Source: Rhizobium sp. CF122 (GTDB taxonomy: Bacteria; Pseudomonadota; Alphaproteobacteria; Rhizobiales; Rhizobiaceae). Taken from it: DNA of 64,000 bases. The position numbers and the translations under genes are program-made. The notes beneath the pieces are model-generated. The model saw only the letters and a list, made by a program, of their open reading frames with translations, was not told the origin of the DNA and ran no database searches. The stretch spans positions 62,001 to 126,000 of the forward strand of contig NZ_AKKA01000068.1 in assembly GCF_000282035.1 (NCBI RefSeq), given 5' to 3'. Positions 50,183 through 59,065 of this stretch are shown here, in pieces (positions within the stretch are counted from its first letter, which is position 1; every line of letters starts with the position of its first letter).

Positions 50183-51391
50183 CTACTCGTGCCTCAGCGC
50201 CTCGATCGGGTTGAGCTGTGCGGCACGGCGTGCCGGGAAATACCCGAAGACCATCCCGATCGCGGCGGAGAACACGAACGCCACGGCGATCATAGTGAGG
50301 TTGACCACGAAAGGCACCTTGAGGACGGTTACTGCCCCATAGCCGAGGCCGACCCCTAGCAGGATCCCCGCGACGCCACCGAATACCGACAATGCCACAG
50401 CCTCGACAAGGAACTGCAGCAGCACCTGGTTTTCCAGCGCGCCGATCGCCAGCCGTATACCGATCTCTCGGGTGCGCTCCGTCACGGACACCAGCATGAT
50501 GTTCATGATCCCAATGCCGCCGACGAGCAGGCTGATCGCGGCGACCGCTCCGAGTAGGCTGGTCAACAGCGTCGTGGTGCCGGTCATTGCGTCCGCAATC
50601 TGCGTCATGTCATTGACGCTGAAGTCATCTTCGCGACCAGGGATGATTTTCCGACGCTCGCGAAGCAGGTTTTCCGTCTCGTCCTGAACTTTCGTCGTCG
50701 AGACACCGTCGCGCGCCGAGATCACAATCATCTGGACATTGGCGTTCGCTTTGCCACCAATCCGGCGTTGATAGACCTTGACGGGCATGACGACGACATC
50801 GTCCTGGTCGTTGCCCATGCCGGATTGGCCGCGCTTGGCAAGGACGCCAATGACGCTGCACGAAACCTTGCCGACGCGAATCTGCTGCCCCGTGGGGTCG
50901 GCTGCGCCGAAGAGCTGCAAGCGCACGGTCTCGCCGAGGATGCAGCGCGGGCGCCCACGCTCTTCTGCAGCATCGAAGGTGCGGCCGATCGCCATGCCCC
51001 AGTCCTGGGCGATGAAATAGTCGTTGGTCGTTCCCATCACGGTCGTCGAACGGCTCTGCCCGCCGTAAATGACCGTCGCGGTCGTCTGGTTGAGCGGTGC
51101 TGTGGCGCGCAGGCCATTGACCTGATCGCGGATGGCATCGACATCCTGGACGGTGAAGCGACGGGCCTCAGAACCTGCGCGACCGGGACCGAATTGACCC
51201 GGACGTGCAAACAGCATGTTGGTGCCGAGCCTTGAAAGCTCGGCCGAGACCTGGGCGGTCGTGCCGTTGCCGATCGTCACCAGCGCGATGACGGCCGCCA
51301 CGCCAATGACGACACCAAGCACGGTAAGGAACGACCGGAGCATGTTGCGACTGATTGCGCGCAGCGCGAGTTTCAGCGTCTCAAAAAACAT
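50183..51391 (-). CDS. MacB-like ABC transporter permease
   Basis: A 402-residue membrane protein of the FtsX/MacB permease family. It has one helix near residue 20-45 (FLTVLGVVIGVAAVIALVTIG), a periplasmic MacB_PCD domain, and three C-terminal helices with RTREIGIRLAIGA and FGYFPARRAAQLNPIEALRHE. Unlike E. coli MacB, the ATPase is a separate protein. The start ATG at 51391 overlaps the ATPase gene by 11 bases; the frame runs on to 51472. Confidence 0.92.
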   Translation of the reverse strand: MFFETLKLALRAISRNMLRSFLTVLGVVIGVAAVIALVTIGNGTTAQVSAELSRLGTNMLFARPGQFGPGRAGSEARRFTVQDVDAIRDQVNGLRATAPLNQTTATVIYGGQSRSTTVMGTTNDYFIAQDWGMAIGRTFDAAEERGRPRCILGETVRLQLFGAADPTGQQIRVGKVSCSVIGVLAKRGQSGMGNDQDDVVVMPVKVYQRRIGGKANANVQMIVISARDGVSTTKVQDETENLLRERRKIIPGREDDFSVNDMTQIADAMTGTTTLLTSLLGAVAAISLLVGGIGIMNIMLVSVTERTREIGIRLAIGALENQVLLQFLVEAVALSVFGGVAGILLGVGLGYGAVTVLKVPFVVNLTMIAVAFVFSAAIGMVFGYFPARRAAQLNPIEALRHE

Positions 51392-52097
51392 GATCCGCCC
51401 TCCCGCGATGCTCGACTTCCGTCTCGAGCTTGCCGTCGATAAAGCGAAGCAGCCGCTGGGCGTAGGCCGCAATGTCCGGCTCGTGCGTGACCATGACGAT
51501 CGTAATGCCCTGTTCGCGATTCAATCGCGTCATCAAGTCCATGATCTCAATGCTGGTCTTGGTATCGAGATTACCGGTCGGTTCATCCGCCAGAAGCAGC
51601 GAAGGTTCCGTCACAATCGCCCGAGCAATGGCGACGCGTTGCTGCTGGCCGCCGGACAGTTCCTGCGTCTTGTGATGTTCGCGCCCGGAAAGACCCACGA
51701 GCCCGAGCGCCTCCTTGGCCGTGCGGTGACGCTGGCTTGCATGCATGCCGCGGTAGATCAGCGGCAGTTCGACATTTTCCAAAGCCGACGTGCGAGGCAG
51801 CAGGTTGAACCCCTGGAATACGAAGCCGAGCATATGGCGGCGCAGCAACGTCAGTTGGCTGCGGTCGAAGCCCTGTGTCGACACGCCTTGGAAAATGTAA
51901 TCACCGGCGCTCGGCACATCGAGACAGCCAAGAATGTTCATGGCCGTCGACTTGCCCGAACCGGAGGGTCCCATGATGGCGACGAATTCATGCTCGCGGA
52001 TCGCCAGATCAACCCGATCGAGGGCGCGAATTGCCGCCTCCCCCTGACCGTAGATCTTCGAGACTTGCTTGAATTCGATGAGTGGCGGGCTCGTCAT
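51381..52097 (-). CDS. ABC transporter ATP-binding protein (MacB/LolD-type)
   Basis: A 238-residue ATPase. Walker A is GPSGSGKSTAMN near residue 42, signature LSGGQQQRVAIARA near 145, Walker B LLLADEPTGNLD near 166, and the H-loop MVTHEPDIAAYA near 200. It lies between the adaptor and permease genes of a tripartite exporter. Confidence 0.94.
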   Translation of the reverse strand: MTSPPLIEFKQVSKIYGQGEAAIRALDRVDLAIREHEFVAIMGPSGSGKSTAMNILGCLDVPSAGDYIFQGVSTQGFDRSQLTLLRRHMLGFVFQGFNLLPRTSALENVELPLIYRGMHASQRHRTAKEALGLVGLSGREHHKTQELSGGQQQRVAIARAIVTEPSLLLADEPTGNLDTKTSIEIMDLMTRLNREQGITIVMVTHEPDIAAYAQRLLRFIDGKLETEVEHRGRADHVF

Positions 52098-52109
52098 CGT
52101 GACCCTCGC

Positions 52110-53408
52110 CTATTTCGCCTGCGCGGTGGCGTCGGTAATCACGGCGTCGTTTTCCTTCAGGTCTCCAGAAACGATCTGAGTGAATTGTCCGTCGGAGGAC
52201 CCCACTTGGATGATCACGGCTCCCGGCTTGTTTGATTTCAGAACCCAAACGCGCCGCTTTGCTCCAGTTAGGGCTTCGCCGCCCTGGTTGCCGGTCCGCG
52301 GTCCCATCCGGGGTGGCCTGAGCAATCCGAAGATGCCGCGATTCCGGGAAGATTCTACAGCCGGCGGCGCATAGCGAAGCGCCGAATTGGGTATCATCAG
52401 AGTATTCTTGACCGCTTCGACGGTGACGTCCGCCGTGGCAGTCATGCCCGGCCGCAGCAATAGGTCGGCATTGTCGACCGACAGGATCGCTTTGTAGGTC
52501 ACGACATTGTTCGTTGTCTCTGATGCAAATCGGATTTGCTTGATCTCGGCCGGAAAGGTCCGGTTGGGATAGGCATCGACCGTGAACGTCGCCTTCTGGC
52601 CGACGGCAATCTGACCGACATCGGCCTCGTCGACATCGACCTGCAACTCCATCTTCCTCAGATCGCCGGCGATCACGAAAAGCACGGGCGCCGACAGCGA
52701 CGCCGCCACTGTCGCGCCCGGATCGACCGAACGCGTCAGAACTACGCCGTTGATCGGCGAGACGATCTTCGCTTTGGCGAGGTTGACCTCGGCAAGCCGC
52801 AAATCAGCCTCGGCGGAGAGCACAGCAGCGACATTAATGTCCTTGGCAGCAACCGCAGAATCGAACTTGTAGCGCGCGTCCTCAAGGCTCTGTTGTGTCG
52901 ACACGTTGCTTTGAACGAGATTGCGGAAGCGCTGGAACGAGCTCTGCGCCGACTCGAGGTCAGCTGTGGCCTTCACAACGTTGGCTTTGGCCGAATCAAG
53001 CTTCGCACGCGAACTCTTGACGTCGGCTTCAAGCTTGTTCGTATCGAGCGCGGCAAGAACCTCGCCGGCCTTGACCTCGCTGTTGTAGTCGACGTTTACG
53101 TCGCGAACCGTTCCGGACAGCTCGCTTGATATATCCACTTGCTCCGTCGGCTGCACGGATCCCGTAGCGGTGACCAACACGGTTAGGTCGCCGCGCTTAA
53201 CAGGCTGAGTGGCGTAGCTGTATTGGTTGCCCTCTTGCCGCGAATACAAGTAGGTTACGCCGCCGGCGGCAAGAATCAGCAGAAGCAATACCAATAGGCG
53301 ACCACGCCAACTGCCCTTGGACTGTTTGCGTGAGGCCGCAAGGACGGCCGCCAGATCGGCGCTCGCCTTTGTCGGCTTGGTTTCGTGCATATCCTTGACG
53401 TCGTTCAT
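52110..53408 (-). CDS. MacA/HlyD-type periplasmic adaptor
   Basis: A 432-residue adaptor. Residues 38-55 form a membrane anchor (LLVLLLLILAAGGVTYLY). The lipoyl/barrel-sandwich part is at 75-115 and 210-250, separated by a coiled-coil hairpin (SAKANVVKATADLESAQSSF). Beta-barrel and membrane-proximal domains follow. No outer-membrane channel gene is nearby, so a TolC-like protein elsewhere would complete the exporter. The start at 53408 (MNDVKD) or 53423 is possible. Confidence 0.93.
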   Translation of the reverse strand: MNDVKDMHETKPTKASADLAAVLAASRKQSKGSWRGRLLVLLLLILAAGGVTYLYSRQEGNQYSYATQPVKRGDLTVLVTATGSVQPTEQVDISSELSGTVRDVNVDYNSEVKAGEVLAALDTNKLEADVKSSRAKLDSAKANVVKATADLESAQSSFQRFRNLVQSNVSTQQSLEDARYKFDSAVAAKDINVAAVLSAEADLRLAEVNLAKAKIVSPINGVVLTRSVDPGATVAASLSAPVLFVIAGDLRKMELQVDVDEADVGQIAVGQKATFTVDAYPNRTFPAEIKQIRFASETTNNVVTYKAILSVDNADLLLRPGMTATADVTVEAVKNTLMIPNSALRYAPPAVESSRNRGIFGLLRPPRMGPRTGNQGGEALTGAKRRVWVLKSNKPGAVIIQVGSSDGQFTQIVSGDLKENDAVITDATAQAK

Positions 53409-53542
53409 TCCGGCCTCGATCAACGTGCGGCAATGCAGCCGTCAGCAAAATGAGCACGTCGAAGCTGAACGACAGATTAGCATCGGCCCCCGGATTGGCA
53501 CGAAATGGCGGTGGAATGAAATGAAATCTTGGTAATGAAAGT

Positions 53543-53883
53543 TCAGTTTTCCGTAGGATCAATTGGCCTCAAGGGCATTGCTTCGTATTGCCCGGTGCCT
53601 CCCTCTATCGGGCGCAGCCAGATTTTCGCCGTCTTTGATCCAAAACATTGAAACGACTGGAGATCGATCGGAGGATTCTTCAGTGAACCAATTCGGATCG
53701 TTGCGAGCTCATCGCTAAGACTGAGAAGGCATCCGCCACATCGCGGACAGAAGCTGCGACCCGCATAGGTGGATTGCTCGAAGGATCATCTCGGCCAAAA
53801 CTGCAAAGACGACGAAAAACGGATCCACTCGACTTGCGGCAGTCCCTGCAGTGGCAGCCCGACGCGGAGTAGCCCGCCTCCAA
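53543..53883 (-). pseudogene. Frameshifted GFA-family (glutathione-dependent formaldehyde-activating type) gene
   Basis: On the minus strand three frames in turn carry parts of a GFA-type zinc protein. One reads SGCHCRDCRKSSGS (CxC...C cluster); a second reads FFVVFAVLAEM; a third reads YAGRSFCPRCGGCLLSLSDEL and continues through GSLKNPP to a TGA at 53543. The usual N-terminal GGCLCGAVRY segment is not visible. At least two frameshifts and a 5' loss are needed, so the gene is dead. It lies between the exporter operon and the DUF3606-like gene. Confidence 0.7.
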
Positions 53884-53941
53884 CTGCTAGTGCGCCGTGC
53901 AGTAGAGGCTGCCCCACTCCGGATGCGCGTTGACAAAATCA

Positions 53942-54136
53942 TCAGTGAGCCGGCAGACGACGCTTGGCGGCCATGAGCAGATCGAGTTCTGTGGCAGATG
54001 GCCCAAACTTCTCATAAAGCCGCTTCGCTTCGGTTTCGTCGAGACGATATTTCCTGGTAAACTCACCGAGGCTGTAAGGTCGCCCGCGCAACACTTTTCG
54101 GGTCGCCGGCGGTGCAGATGTGGTCACGCTGGTCAT
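53942..54136 (-). CDS. Small DUF3606-like protein
   Basis: A 64-residue basic protein: TRKVLRGRPYSLGEFTRKYRLDETEAKRLYEKFGPSATELDLLMAAKRR. The RKYRLDETEAKRLYEKFGPS stretch resembles DUF3606-type small proteins, which look like a single helix-turn-helix-sized helical hairpin. AAGGAG lies seven bases before the ATG. Its stop is followed in another frame by a stretch reading DDFVNAHPEWGSLYC, perhaps the remains of a longer C-terminus. Function unknown. Confidence 0.65.
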   Translation of the reverse strand: MTSVTTSAPPATRKVLRGRPYSLGEFTRKYRLDETEAKRLYEKFGPSATELDLLMAAKRRLPAH

Positions 54137-54411
54137 TGCATTCTCCTTGGCTGTACAAGGGGCTAGCTAGAGCGTCGCGTGACTTTGTGAAGATATTGAA
54201 TGGCCCTCAGAAGGGATTGATTCATTTAATTTTTTTTGGGGGAACCTTCTGACGCTTCGTGCATTTATAAGGCGAGATTGTGAGCTGCGCCAAGCGGACG
54301 CGGCGGTTGCGAAAGGATGCCCGGATTTTTCCGCTTTCCCCGGGCGGCCAACGAAACGGCAGTCGAGCTTTCGCCCGTCCGGTTCACGATCTCGTTTCCC
54401 CCAACTTTGAC
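54137..54411. other. Region without a convincing gene, possible sRNA
   Basis: No frame in 54137-54646 looks like a gene. An inverted repeat GCCCGG...CCGGGC (54319-54324 and 54340-54345), an unpaired pyrimidine run (TTTCCCCCAACTTT near 54394) and then a plus-strand terminator suggest a non-coding transcript. A promoter could not be pinned down. Confidence 0.3.
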
Positions 54412-54437
54412 AAAGCGCCTTCGGGCGCTTTTCTTTT
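54412..54437 (+). terminator. Isolated rho-independent terminator with UUCG loop
   Basis: AAAGCGCC (54412-54419), loop TTCG, GGCGCTTT (54424-54431), then TTCTTTT. The T run is on the plus strand, yet no plus-strand gene lies upstream since recG-type plus genes end far away; the nearest coding gene is on the minus strand. Confidence 0.8.
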
Positions 54438-54646
54438 GTGGTCTTTGGACATTGCAAACGCCGGGCTCGCGCAATCAGGTAAAACCGGTGGAAACGAAGC
54501 CCCGCATAGGCTGGTAGCTGCCTTTTCAGGCCCGTTGGCAAGAAATGTGCCTAATGCGCAGGGAACGATGATTTTTTGGTTGACCGCAATGGGGCACCTG
54601 CATATGTTCCGCGCACTTCCAGCCGGGCGAACCGTTCGGCATCAGG

Positions 54647-54722
54647 GAGAGCGTAGCTCAGCTGGTAGAGCAACTGACTTTTAATCAGTAGGTCTCGGGT
54701 TCGAACCCCGACGCTCTCACCA
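54647..54722 (+). tRNA. tRNA-Lys (UUU)
   Basis: A complete 76-base cloverleaf with encoded CCA: acceptor arms GAGAGCG (54647-54653) and CGCTCTC (54712-54718), D-arm GCTC...GAGC, anticodon stem ACTGA/TCAGT with loop CTTTTAA (anticodon TTT at 54680-54682), T-arm CGGGTTCGAACCCCG. It decodes AAA/AAG lysine codons. Confidence 0.97.
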
Positions 54723-54794
54723 CAATTCAACGACCGAACATAGATTTTGCGGTGAAAAACGCATCGCGCCATTTTACTTGCTCGACTTGCGTAG

Positions 54795-54986
54795 CTAGTA
54801 GCTGCAGGAGCGGCCGTTGCTCGGTCTGAACCCACCCGAACAGGCGGGATTTACAGAGCGATCGTATTGATAGGACGATGAAAATCCGATTGACGAGGTC
54901 TGATCGGAGCTTGTGGTGCAGGCTGAAATGATCGCGGAAAGGCTGACCAGTGCTCCGGCTGCTGCAGATGCGAGAAATCTGTTCAT
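54795..54986 (-). CDS. Small lipoprotein-like protein
   Basis: A 63-residue product. Residues 1-23 form a lipoprotein-type signal (FLASAAAGALVSLSAIISAC), with Cys23 in an ISAC lipobox. The rest is Ser-rich and ends NPACSGGFRPSNGRSCSY with two more cysteines. GGAGAAG precedes the ATG at 54986 by six bases. Function unknown. The next stretch 54987-55305 shows nothing more. Confidence 0.7.
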   Translation of the reverse strand: MNRFLASAAAGALVSLSAIISACTTSSDQTSSIGFSSSYQYDRSVNPACSGGFRPSNGRSCSY

Positions 54987-55305
54987 TTGAGCTTCTCCTT
55001 CCGCGCCACATAGGCCCGCGTGAGGATATATGACACGCTTGATCGTGTGGCTACCACCAGGTCACCGCGCTCGGCCAGCGACGCCGAGGTCGGTCCTTTA
55101 AAGAAGTGAAACGCGATGAAGCAGTCCTCAGCTGATTTCAGTCAGAGTGTTTTCTGTTCGAACATCAGCGCTCCACGAAATTAAGATTGGCGCCGTCTCG
55201 TTGCAGTATGGCCGTGTTGTCTGCGGGCAGATGCTGGTCTCGACTGTCGTCACCTGTCCACAGATCGTTTCGTGTCCTTGCCCCAAATTTCCAATGTGAC
55301 ACTTA

Positions 55306-55512
55306 TCAATGCGACGTCGCCTTCCGGCTGGCCAGCAACAGAATATAGTCGTCCGCCGCATCCGCGATGGCCATTGCAACCTCCGCAGGCGCCCACCCTT
55401 TTTGCTGCGCATCGCGGATGATCTGATGGAGTGCTGGTTCAACATCGGCACGGCAATCGAGCAGACGTTGGTCATGGGTAGTGTCATTACGAACTGACTG
55501 TAGATTGATCAT
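55306..55512 (-). CDS. Hypothetical small protein, 68 residues
   Basis: The product has an acidic helical character: LLDCRADVEPALHQIIRDAQQKGWAPAEVAMAIADAADDYILLL, with a helix-turn-helix-sized layout. GAGGGG lies about eight bases before the ATG at 55512, and an upstream ATG at 55530 is poorer. I recall similar small proteins from rhizobia, but no family name. Likely real. Confidence 0.65.
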   Translation of the reverse strand: MINLQSVRNDTTHDQRLLDCRADVEPALHQIIRDAQQKGWAPAEVAMAIADAADDYILLLASRKATSH

Positions 55513-56337
55513 AGCTGGAACCCCTCTCATGTGAAGGAAGTTACCATGACATAGATTGCAGGTTGAGCAAGCAAATGCTTAAGGAAGGGCCGTGATTTCG
55601 TTGAGAATGAGCTTTTTCGTCTACACAAGCGGGTCGGCAAAACGATTCACGGCATAATCGGCCGTTAAATCGATGAACAGAGCGTGGTTGATTTACGGGG
55701 GTGCAGGAAACGGCGAGATCCAGCGTGGCTTGGCCCGACGCGAACTGATCGTATATTGGTATTGTTATTACGTGGCTGATATGGCCGAGTGTATAAAGAT
55801 TGGTATGCATTTTGGAACGGTCGCCTAGCGTAACGCCCTCCTGATACGGTGTTTATTCTACGGTCTCGCGCGAAATGCAATTGCACGATGCTTCTCTCGT
55901 GAAATGCGCGCTTGAGGCGTCTCGAGATGCCCTTCCGAGAATATGCATCTCGATCCCTAGGGATGCTCGACAGCGTCGAGTGTTTCTTGAATGCGACGTC
56001 CAGGGGTTGTGCTCAGGTCGATCGAGGGTGCACTATCATCGTCGAATCTCCTTGAGTCGACGAGGTTTGAACTGAACTTGACGACGGGTCGCGTCAGATG
56101 GTCTCCCGTAGCGCCTATCTTCGAGCGAACATTTGCGTTGCGCACCCAAACGGATCGCCTATCTTTTTCGTGTGGGAGAATTGAGTCTCAACGCGGGCGC
56201 AAGGCTTGCAACATCATTCGTGCTCCAGGCCTATCTCAGGCTACCGGCGGCTTATTGTTCGTATGCGGAGACTCGCTGTCAGAGACCCCTCAATTCCCTC
56301 GCTGGCGCTGACTTCGTTTTCTCTGGAGGAAAAACAT
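55513..56337. other. 825-base stretch with no convincing gene
   Basis: Short frames exist on both strands (for example 55541-55810 minus, 55991-56311 plus), but they lack ribosome binding sites, protein-like composition or recognisable motifs. A+T content is slightly raised near 55540-55860. No tRNA, terminator or clear promoter was found. Confidence 0.5.
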
Positions 56338-56589
56338 ATGGAAGACGCAGGCGTAGGTTGGGTAGCCGCTATCATTATCGGCGGCATTGCCGGGTGGCTC
56401 GCGGAAAAGTTCATGAACAGCAACATGGGGCTGTTGATGAATATCATTTTGGGCATTGTGGGCGCGATCGTCGCCAATGCCATACTCTCGGGGCTCGGAT
56501 TCGCGCTGGCTGGCTGGCTCGGCTATCTGATTGCCGGCTTTGTCGGCGCTTGCCTGCTCATTGCCGTTGGCCGGGTCATTCGTCGTTAG
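56338..56589 (+). CDS. GlsB/YeaQ/YmgE-family stress-response membrane protein
   Basis: An 83-residue protein with three hydrophobic segments and the Gly-rich pattern of the transglycosylase-associated family: VGWVAAIIIGGIAGWLAEKF, NIILGIVGAIVANAIL and GWLGYLIAGFVGACLLIAVGRVIRR. GGAGG lies about nine bases before the ATG at 56338. Homologues are induced by stress. No EcfG-type promoter was found directly upstream. Confidence 0.9.
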   Translation: MEDAGVGWVAAIIIGGIAGWLAEKFMNSNMGLLMNIILGIVGAIVANAILSGLGFALAGWLGYLIAGFVGACLLIAVGRVIRR

Positions 56590-56608
56590 GCAATCATGCA
56601 AAGTCAAA

Positions 56609-56632
56609 AGCCGGGCGTCAGCACGCCCGGCT
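56609..56632 (-). terminator. Terminator between two convergent stress genes
   Basis: AGCCGGGCGT (56609-56618) and ACGCCCGGCT (56623-56632) with a CAGC loop. On the minus strand a TTTTGACTTT tract follows, so it mainly ends the DUF883-like transcript. Confidence 0.82.
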
Positions 56633-56659
56633 CTCGCCTGGTCAAAATGCCGATCGATC

Positions 56660-56941
56660 TTATCGACGGCTCATCAATCCGAAAAGATAGGCGACACCGG
56701 CGGTCACGGCGAGCGCGAAGATAGGCTCCTCCCTTACCTTGTCGCGCAACCGTTCCGTCATGACCGAGGCCTCATCGGCGACGGCGGTCTTGGCGCCGTG
56801 TCCAAGCGCCACAACGCTTTCGGACAGGCGTGCAAGGTCTTCGCGCAATGCTGCGACCTGTGCGGAAAGATCGTCTGCCGCGATCTCCGCCTTCACACGC
56901 GCGGTTGCGGACTGGGCGGAGGCGGTTTTCATATCGGCCAT
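56660..56941 (-). CDS. DUF883 (ElaB/YqjD)-like membrane-anchored protein
   Basis: A 93-residue protein. Residues 15-70 form a long amphipathic helix (VAALREDLARLSESVVALGHGAK) and residues 75-93 a C-terminal membrane segment (PIFALAVTAGVAYLFGLMSRR), the layout of YqjD/ElaB tail-anchored proteins that bind ribosomes in stationary phase in E. coli. An EcfG-type promoter lies 31 bases upstream, agreeing with a stationary-phase role. Confidence 0.85.
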   Translation of the reverse strand: MADMKTASAQSATARVKAEIAADDLSAQVAALREDLARLSESVVALGHGAKTAVADEASVMTERLRDKVREEPIFALAVTAGVAYLFGLMSRR

Positions 56942-56971
56942 TGTCTGCTCCTCTTTTTCCGGATGCTGTTC

Positions 56972-56996
56972 AACGAATTAGCCCGGGAAAGGTTCC
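56972..56996 (-). promoter_or_regulatory. EcfG (RpoE2)-type promoter of the DUF883-like gene
   Basis: On the minus strand GGAAC (56996-56992) and CGTT (56975-56972) are separated by 16 bases, an exact consensus match. The ATG lies 31 bases beyond the -10 element. Confidence 0.8.
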
Positions 56997-57157
56997 GATA
57001 TCCGGTGGCTTTTGCTGTGCTCGATGCGCTTGTATGATTGCAGATATAGTGCAGATGTTTTCGCGCGATAACCCTTCATTTCCTGCCGGCTTTGTTCTAA
57101 GGAACGTCGAATGCTTTGCCCGCGAACGGGCGAATATGATGCGAGGTTTGCGTTTCG

Positions 57158-59050
57158 ATGTTCGATCTTCTGAGAAGAGCTGCTCACACCTGGGTTGCCA
57201 AGCTCCTCATGCTGCTTCTGGTCGCCTCTTTCGGCATCTGGGGTATATCCCGCCAGCTGGTATCAGGCGGCAACAGCACGACCGTTGTCAGCGTCGGAGA
57301 TCAGCATGTGGACGTCAACGAATTTCGCCTGGCCTACCAGCGGCAGGTCGCAAATCTCAGCCAACAGTTCGGGATGCGGCTGACGGCCGATCAGGCCCGC
57401 GCCTTCGGCGTTGAACAGCAGGTACTGGCGCAGCTGGTTGCCGGCGCGTCGCTGGATCAGTTGGCGGAAGACATGAACCTCGGTCTGTCGCAGGATCGCC
57501 TTGCGCAGCTGATCGGCGATGATCCGGCCTTCAAGGCCGTTAACGGTCAGTTCGACCGCACCCTCTTTGCATCGCGACTGCGCAATGCCGGCATCCGCGA
57601 AGACGACTACATTAAGGAGCGCAGCAAGGTTGCCGTTCGCAGCCAGATCGTTGACGCTGTCTCGAACGGCTTCGCGGCGCCGAAGACGCTCGTCGATGCC
57701 CTCAAGCTCTATCGCCAGGAAAGCCGCGGCATCGATTACCTGTTGCTGACAAATGCCAATATCGAACCGATCAAGGCGCCCGCCGAGGATGTGCTCGCCA
57801 AATGGTTCGAAGGCGCCAAGACGCGCTACCGCGCACCGGAATACCGGAAGGTTGCCTTCCTCAAGCTTCAGCCGGAAGATATCGCCGATGCCGCCTCTGT
57901 CACGGATGACCAGATTCGCGAAGACTTTGAAAAGCGCAAGGATAGTTTCCGCACGCTGGAGACGCGCACGATCGAGCAGCTCACTTTCCAGAGCAAGGAT
58001 CTTGCCAATGCCGCGGTGGCAGCACTGAAAACCGGCACGACTTTCGATCAGCTGGTGACTGATCAGGGCAAGACGGCAACCGACGTATTCCTGGGCGAGT
58101 TCTCCAAGGACAAGGTTCCGGATCAAGCCATCGCGGATGCGGCCTTTGCTGTTTCGAAGGACGGCGGAACAACGCCGGTTGTCGATGGTACCTTCGGCCC
58201 GGTTGTGCTCCGTGTCAGCAACATCAAGCCTGAGAGCATCAAGAGCCTTGACGAGGTCAAGGAAGAGATCCGCAAGCAATTGGCTGTTTCCAACGCTTCC
58301 CAGGAGCTTATCAACGTACACGATCAGATCGAGGATCTGCGCGGCTCCGGCTCGACGCTGGAACAAATTGCAGAGCAGCTTAAGCTTAAGGCAGTCGTGA
58401 TCGATGCCGTCGACGCCACGGGCCTCGACAAGGATGGCAACGAGGTCAAGGATATTCCGGCCAAGCAGCAGGTTCTTGGCGCGGCCTTCCGGACCGACGC
58501 CGGGGCGGACGCTCCTTCCCTTTCGATCGGTACCGACGGCTATCTCTGGTTCGACGTTCGCGACGTGACGCCGGAGCGCGATCGGCCGCTCAGCGAGGTG
58601 CATGACAAGGCAGTCGCCGACTGGACCGCCGAACAGCAGAAGCTCGAGCTCGCCAAAAAGGCCGAGGAACTGAAGCAGCAGGCACAGAAGGGAACGCCGC
58701 TCGCCGATATCGCCGCACCTCTTGGTATCACGGTCGAAAGCAAGAGTGGCATTACCCGCGGCACCGACGACGCCGTGCTCGGCCGGGCTGGTGTCAACGC
58801 CGCATTCTCGGGTCCGATCGACACGATTGCCAATGCCGTCGGCGGCGACCCGACGACGCAAATCCTTCTCAAGGTCACTGAAGTGAACACGGAACCGACG
58901 GGTGACGTGCTCAACAATCAGGACCAGCAGATCACAGCAACGGCAAACGCGGCCGGCGACGACATTCTCGATCAGATGGTCAACCTGCTGCAAACGCAGT
59001 ACGGCGCATCGATCAATCAGTCTCTCGCCGATCAGGCGGCAGTCCGCTAA
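57158..59050 (+). CDS. PpiD/SurA-like peptidyl-prolyl isomerase, membrane-anchored
   Basis: A 630-residue protein. Residues 14-32 are a membrane anchor (AKLLMLLLVASFGIWGIS), residues 35-190 the SurA_N-type chaperone region, residues about 230-380 a parvulin domain (TFQSKDLANAAVAALKTG, GPVVLRVSNIKPESIKSLDEV), and a second parvulin-like region follows. It helps fold secreted and outer-membrane proteins at the periplasmic face. It precedes trpD by 15 bases, a linkage often seen in rhizobia. Confidence 0.92.
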   Translation: MFDLLRRAAHTWVAKLLMLLLVASFGIWGISRQLVSGGNSTTVVSVGDQHVDVNEFRLAYQRQVANLSQQFGMRLTADQARAFGVEQQVLAQLVAGASLDQLAEDMNLGLSQDRLAQLIGDDPAFKAVNGQFDRTLFASRLRNAGIREDDYIKERSKVAVRSQIVDAVSNGFAAPKTLVDALKLYRQESRGIDYLLLTNANIEPIKAPAEDVLAKWFEGAKTRYRAPEYRKVAFLKLQPEDIADAASVTDDQIREDFEKRKDSFRTLETRTIEQLTFQSKDLANAAVAALKTGTTFDQLVTDQGKTATDVFLGEFSKDKVPDQAIADAAFAVSKDGGTTPVVDGTFGPVVLRVSNIKPESIKSLDEVKEEIRKQLAVSNASQELINVHDQIEDLRGSGSTLEQIAEQLKLKAVVIDAVDATGLDKDGNEVKDIPAKQQVLGAAFRTDAGADAPSLSIGTDGYLWFDVRDVTPERDRPLSEVHDKAVADWTAEQQKLELAKKAEELKQQAQKGTPLADIAAPLGITVESKSGITRGTDDAVLGRAGVNAAFSGPIDTIANAVGGDPTTQILLKVTEVNTEPTGDVLNNQDQQITATANAAGDDILDQMVNLLQTQYGASINQSLADQAAVR

Positions 59051-59065
59051 GGGGAACACAAGCGC

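Noticed and set aside
54167..54541. Minus-strand frame of 124 codons upstream of tRNA-Lys
   Set aside because: Composition is random-like, it overlaps a clear plus-strand terminator, and no start signal is seen.
55541..55810. Minus-strand frame of 89 codons in the gene-poor stretch
   Set aside because: No Shine-Dalgarno before the ATG, many Cys/Ser/His residues and no recognisable motif.
55991..56311. Plus-strand frame of 106 codons before the GlsB-like gene
   Set aside because: Not protein-like; no ribosome binding site; likely part of the non-coding region.
54647..57157. Integrative element at tRNA-Lys
   Set aside because: I looked for a direct repeat of the tRNA 3' end, an integrase or phage genes downstream and found none; only small native-looking genes are present.
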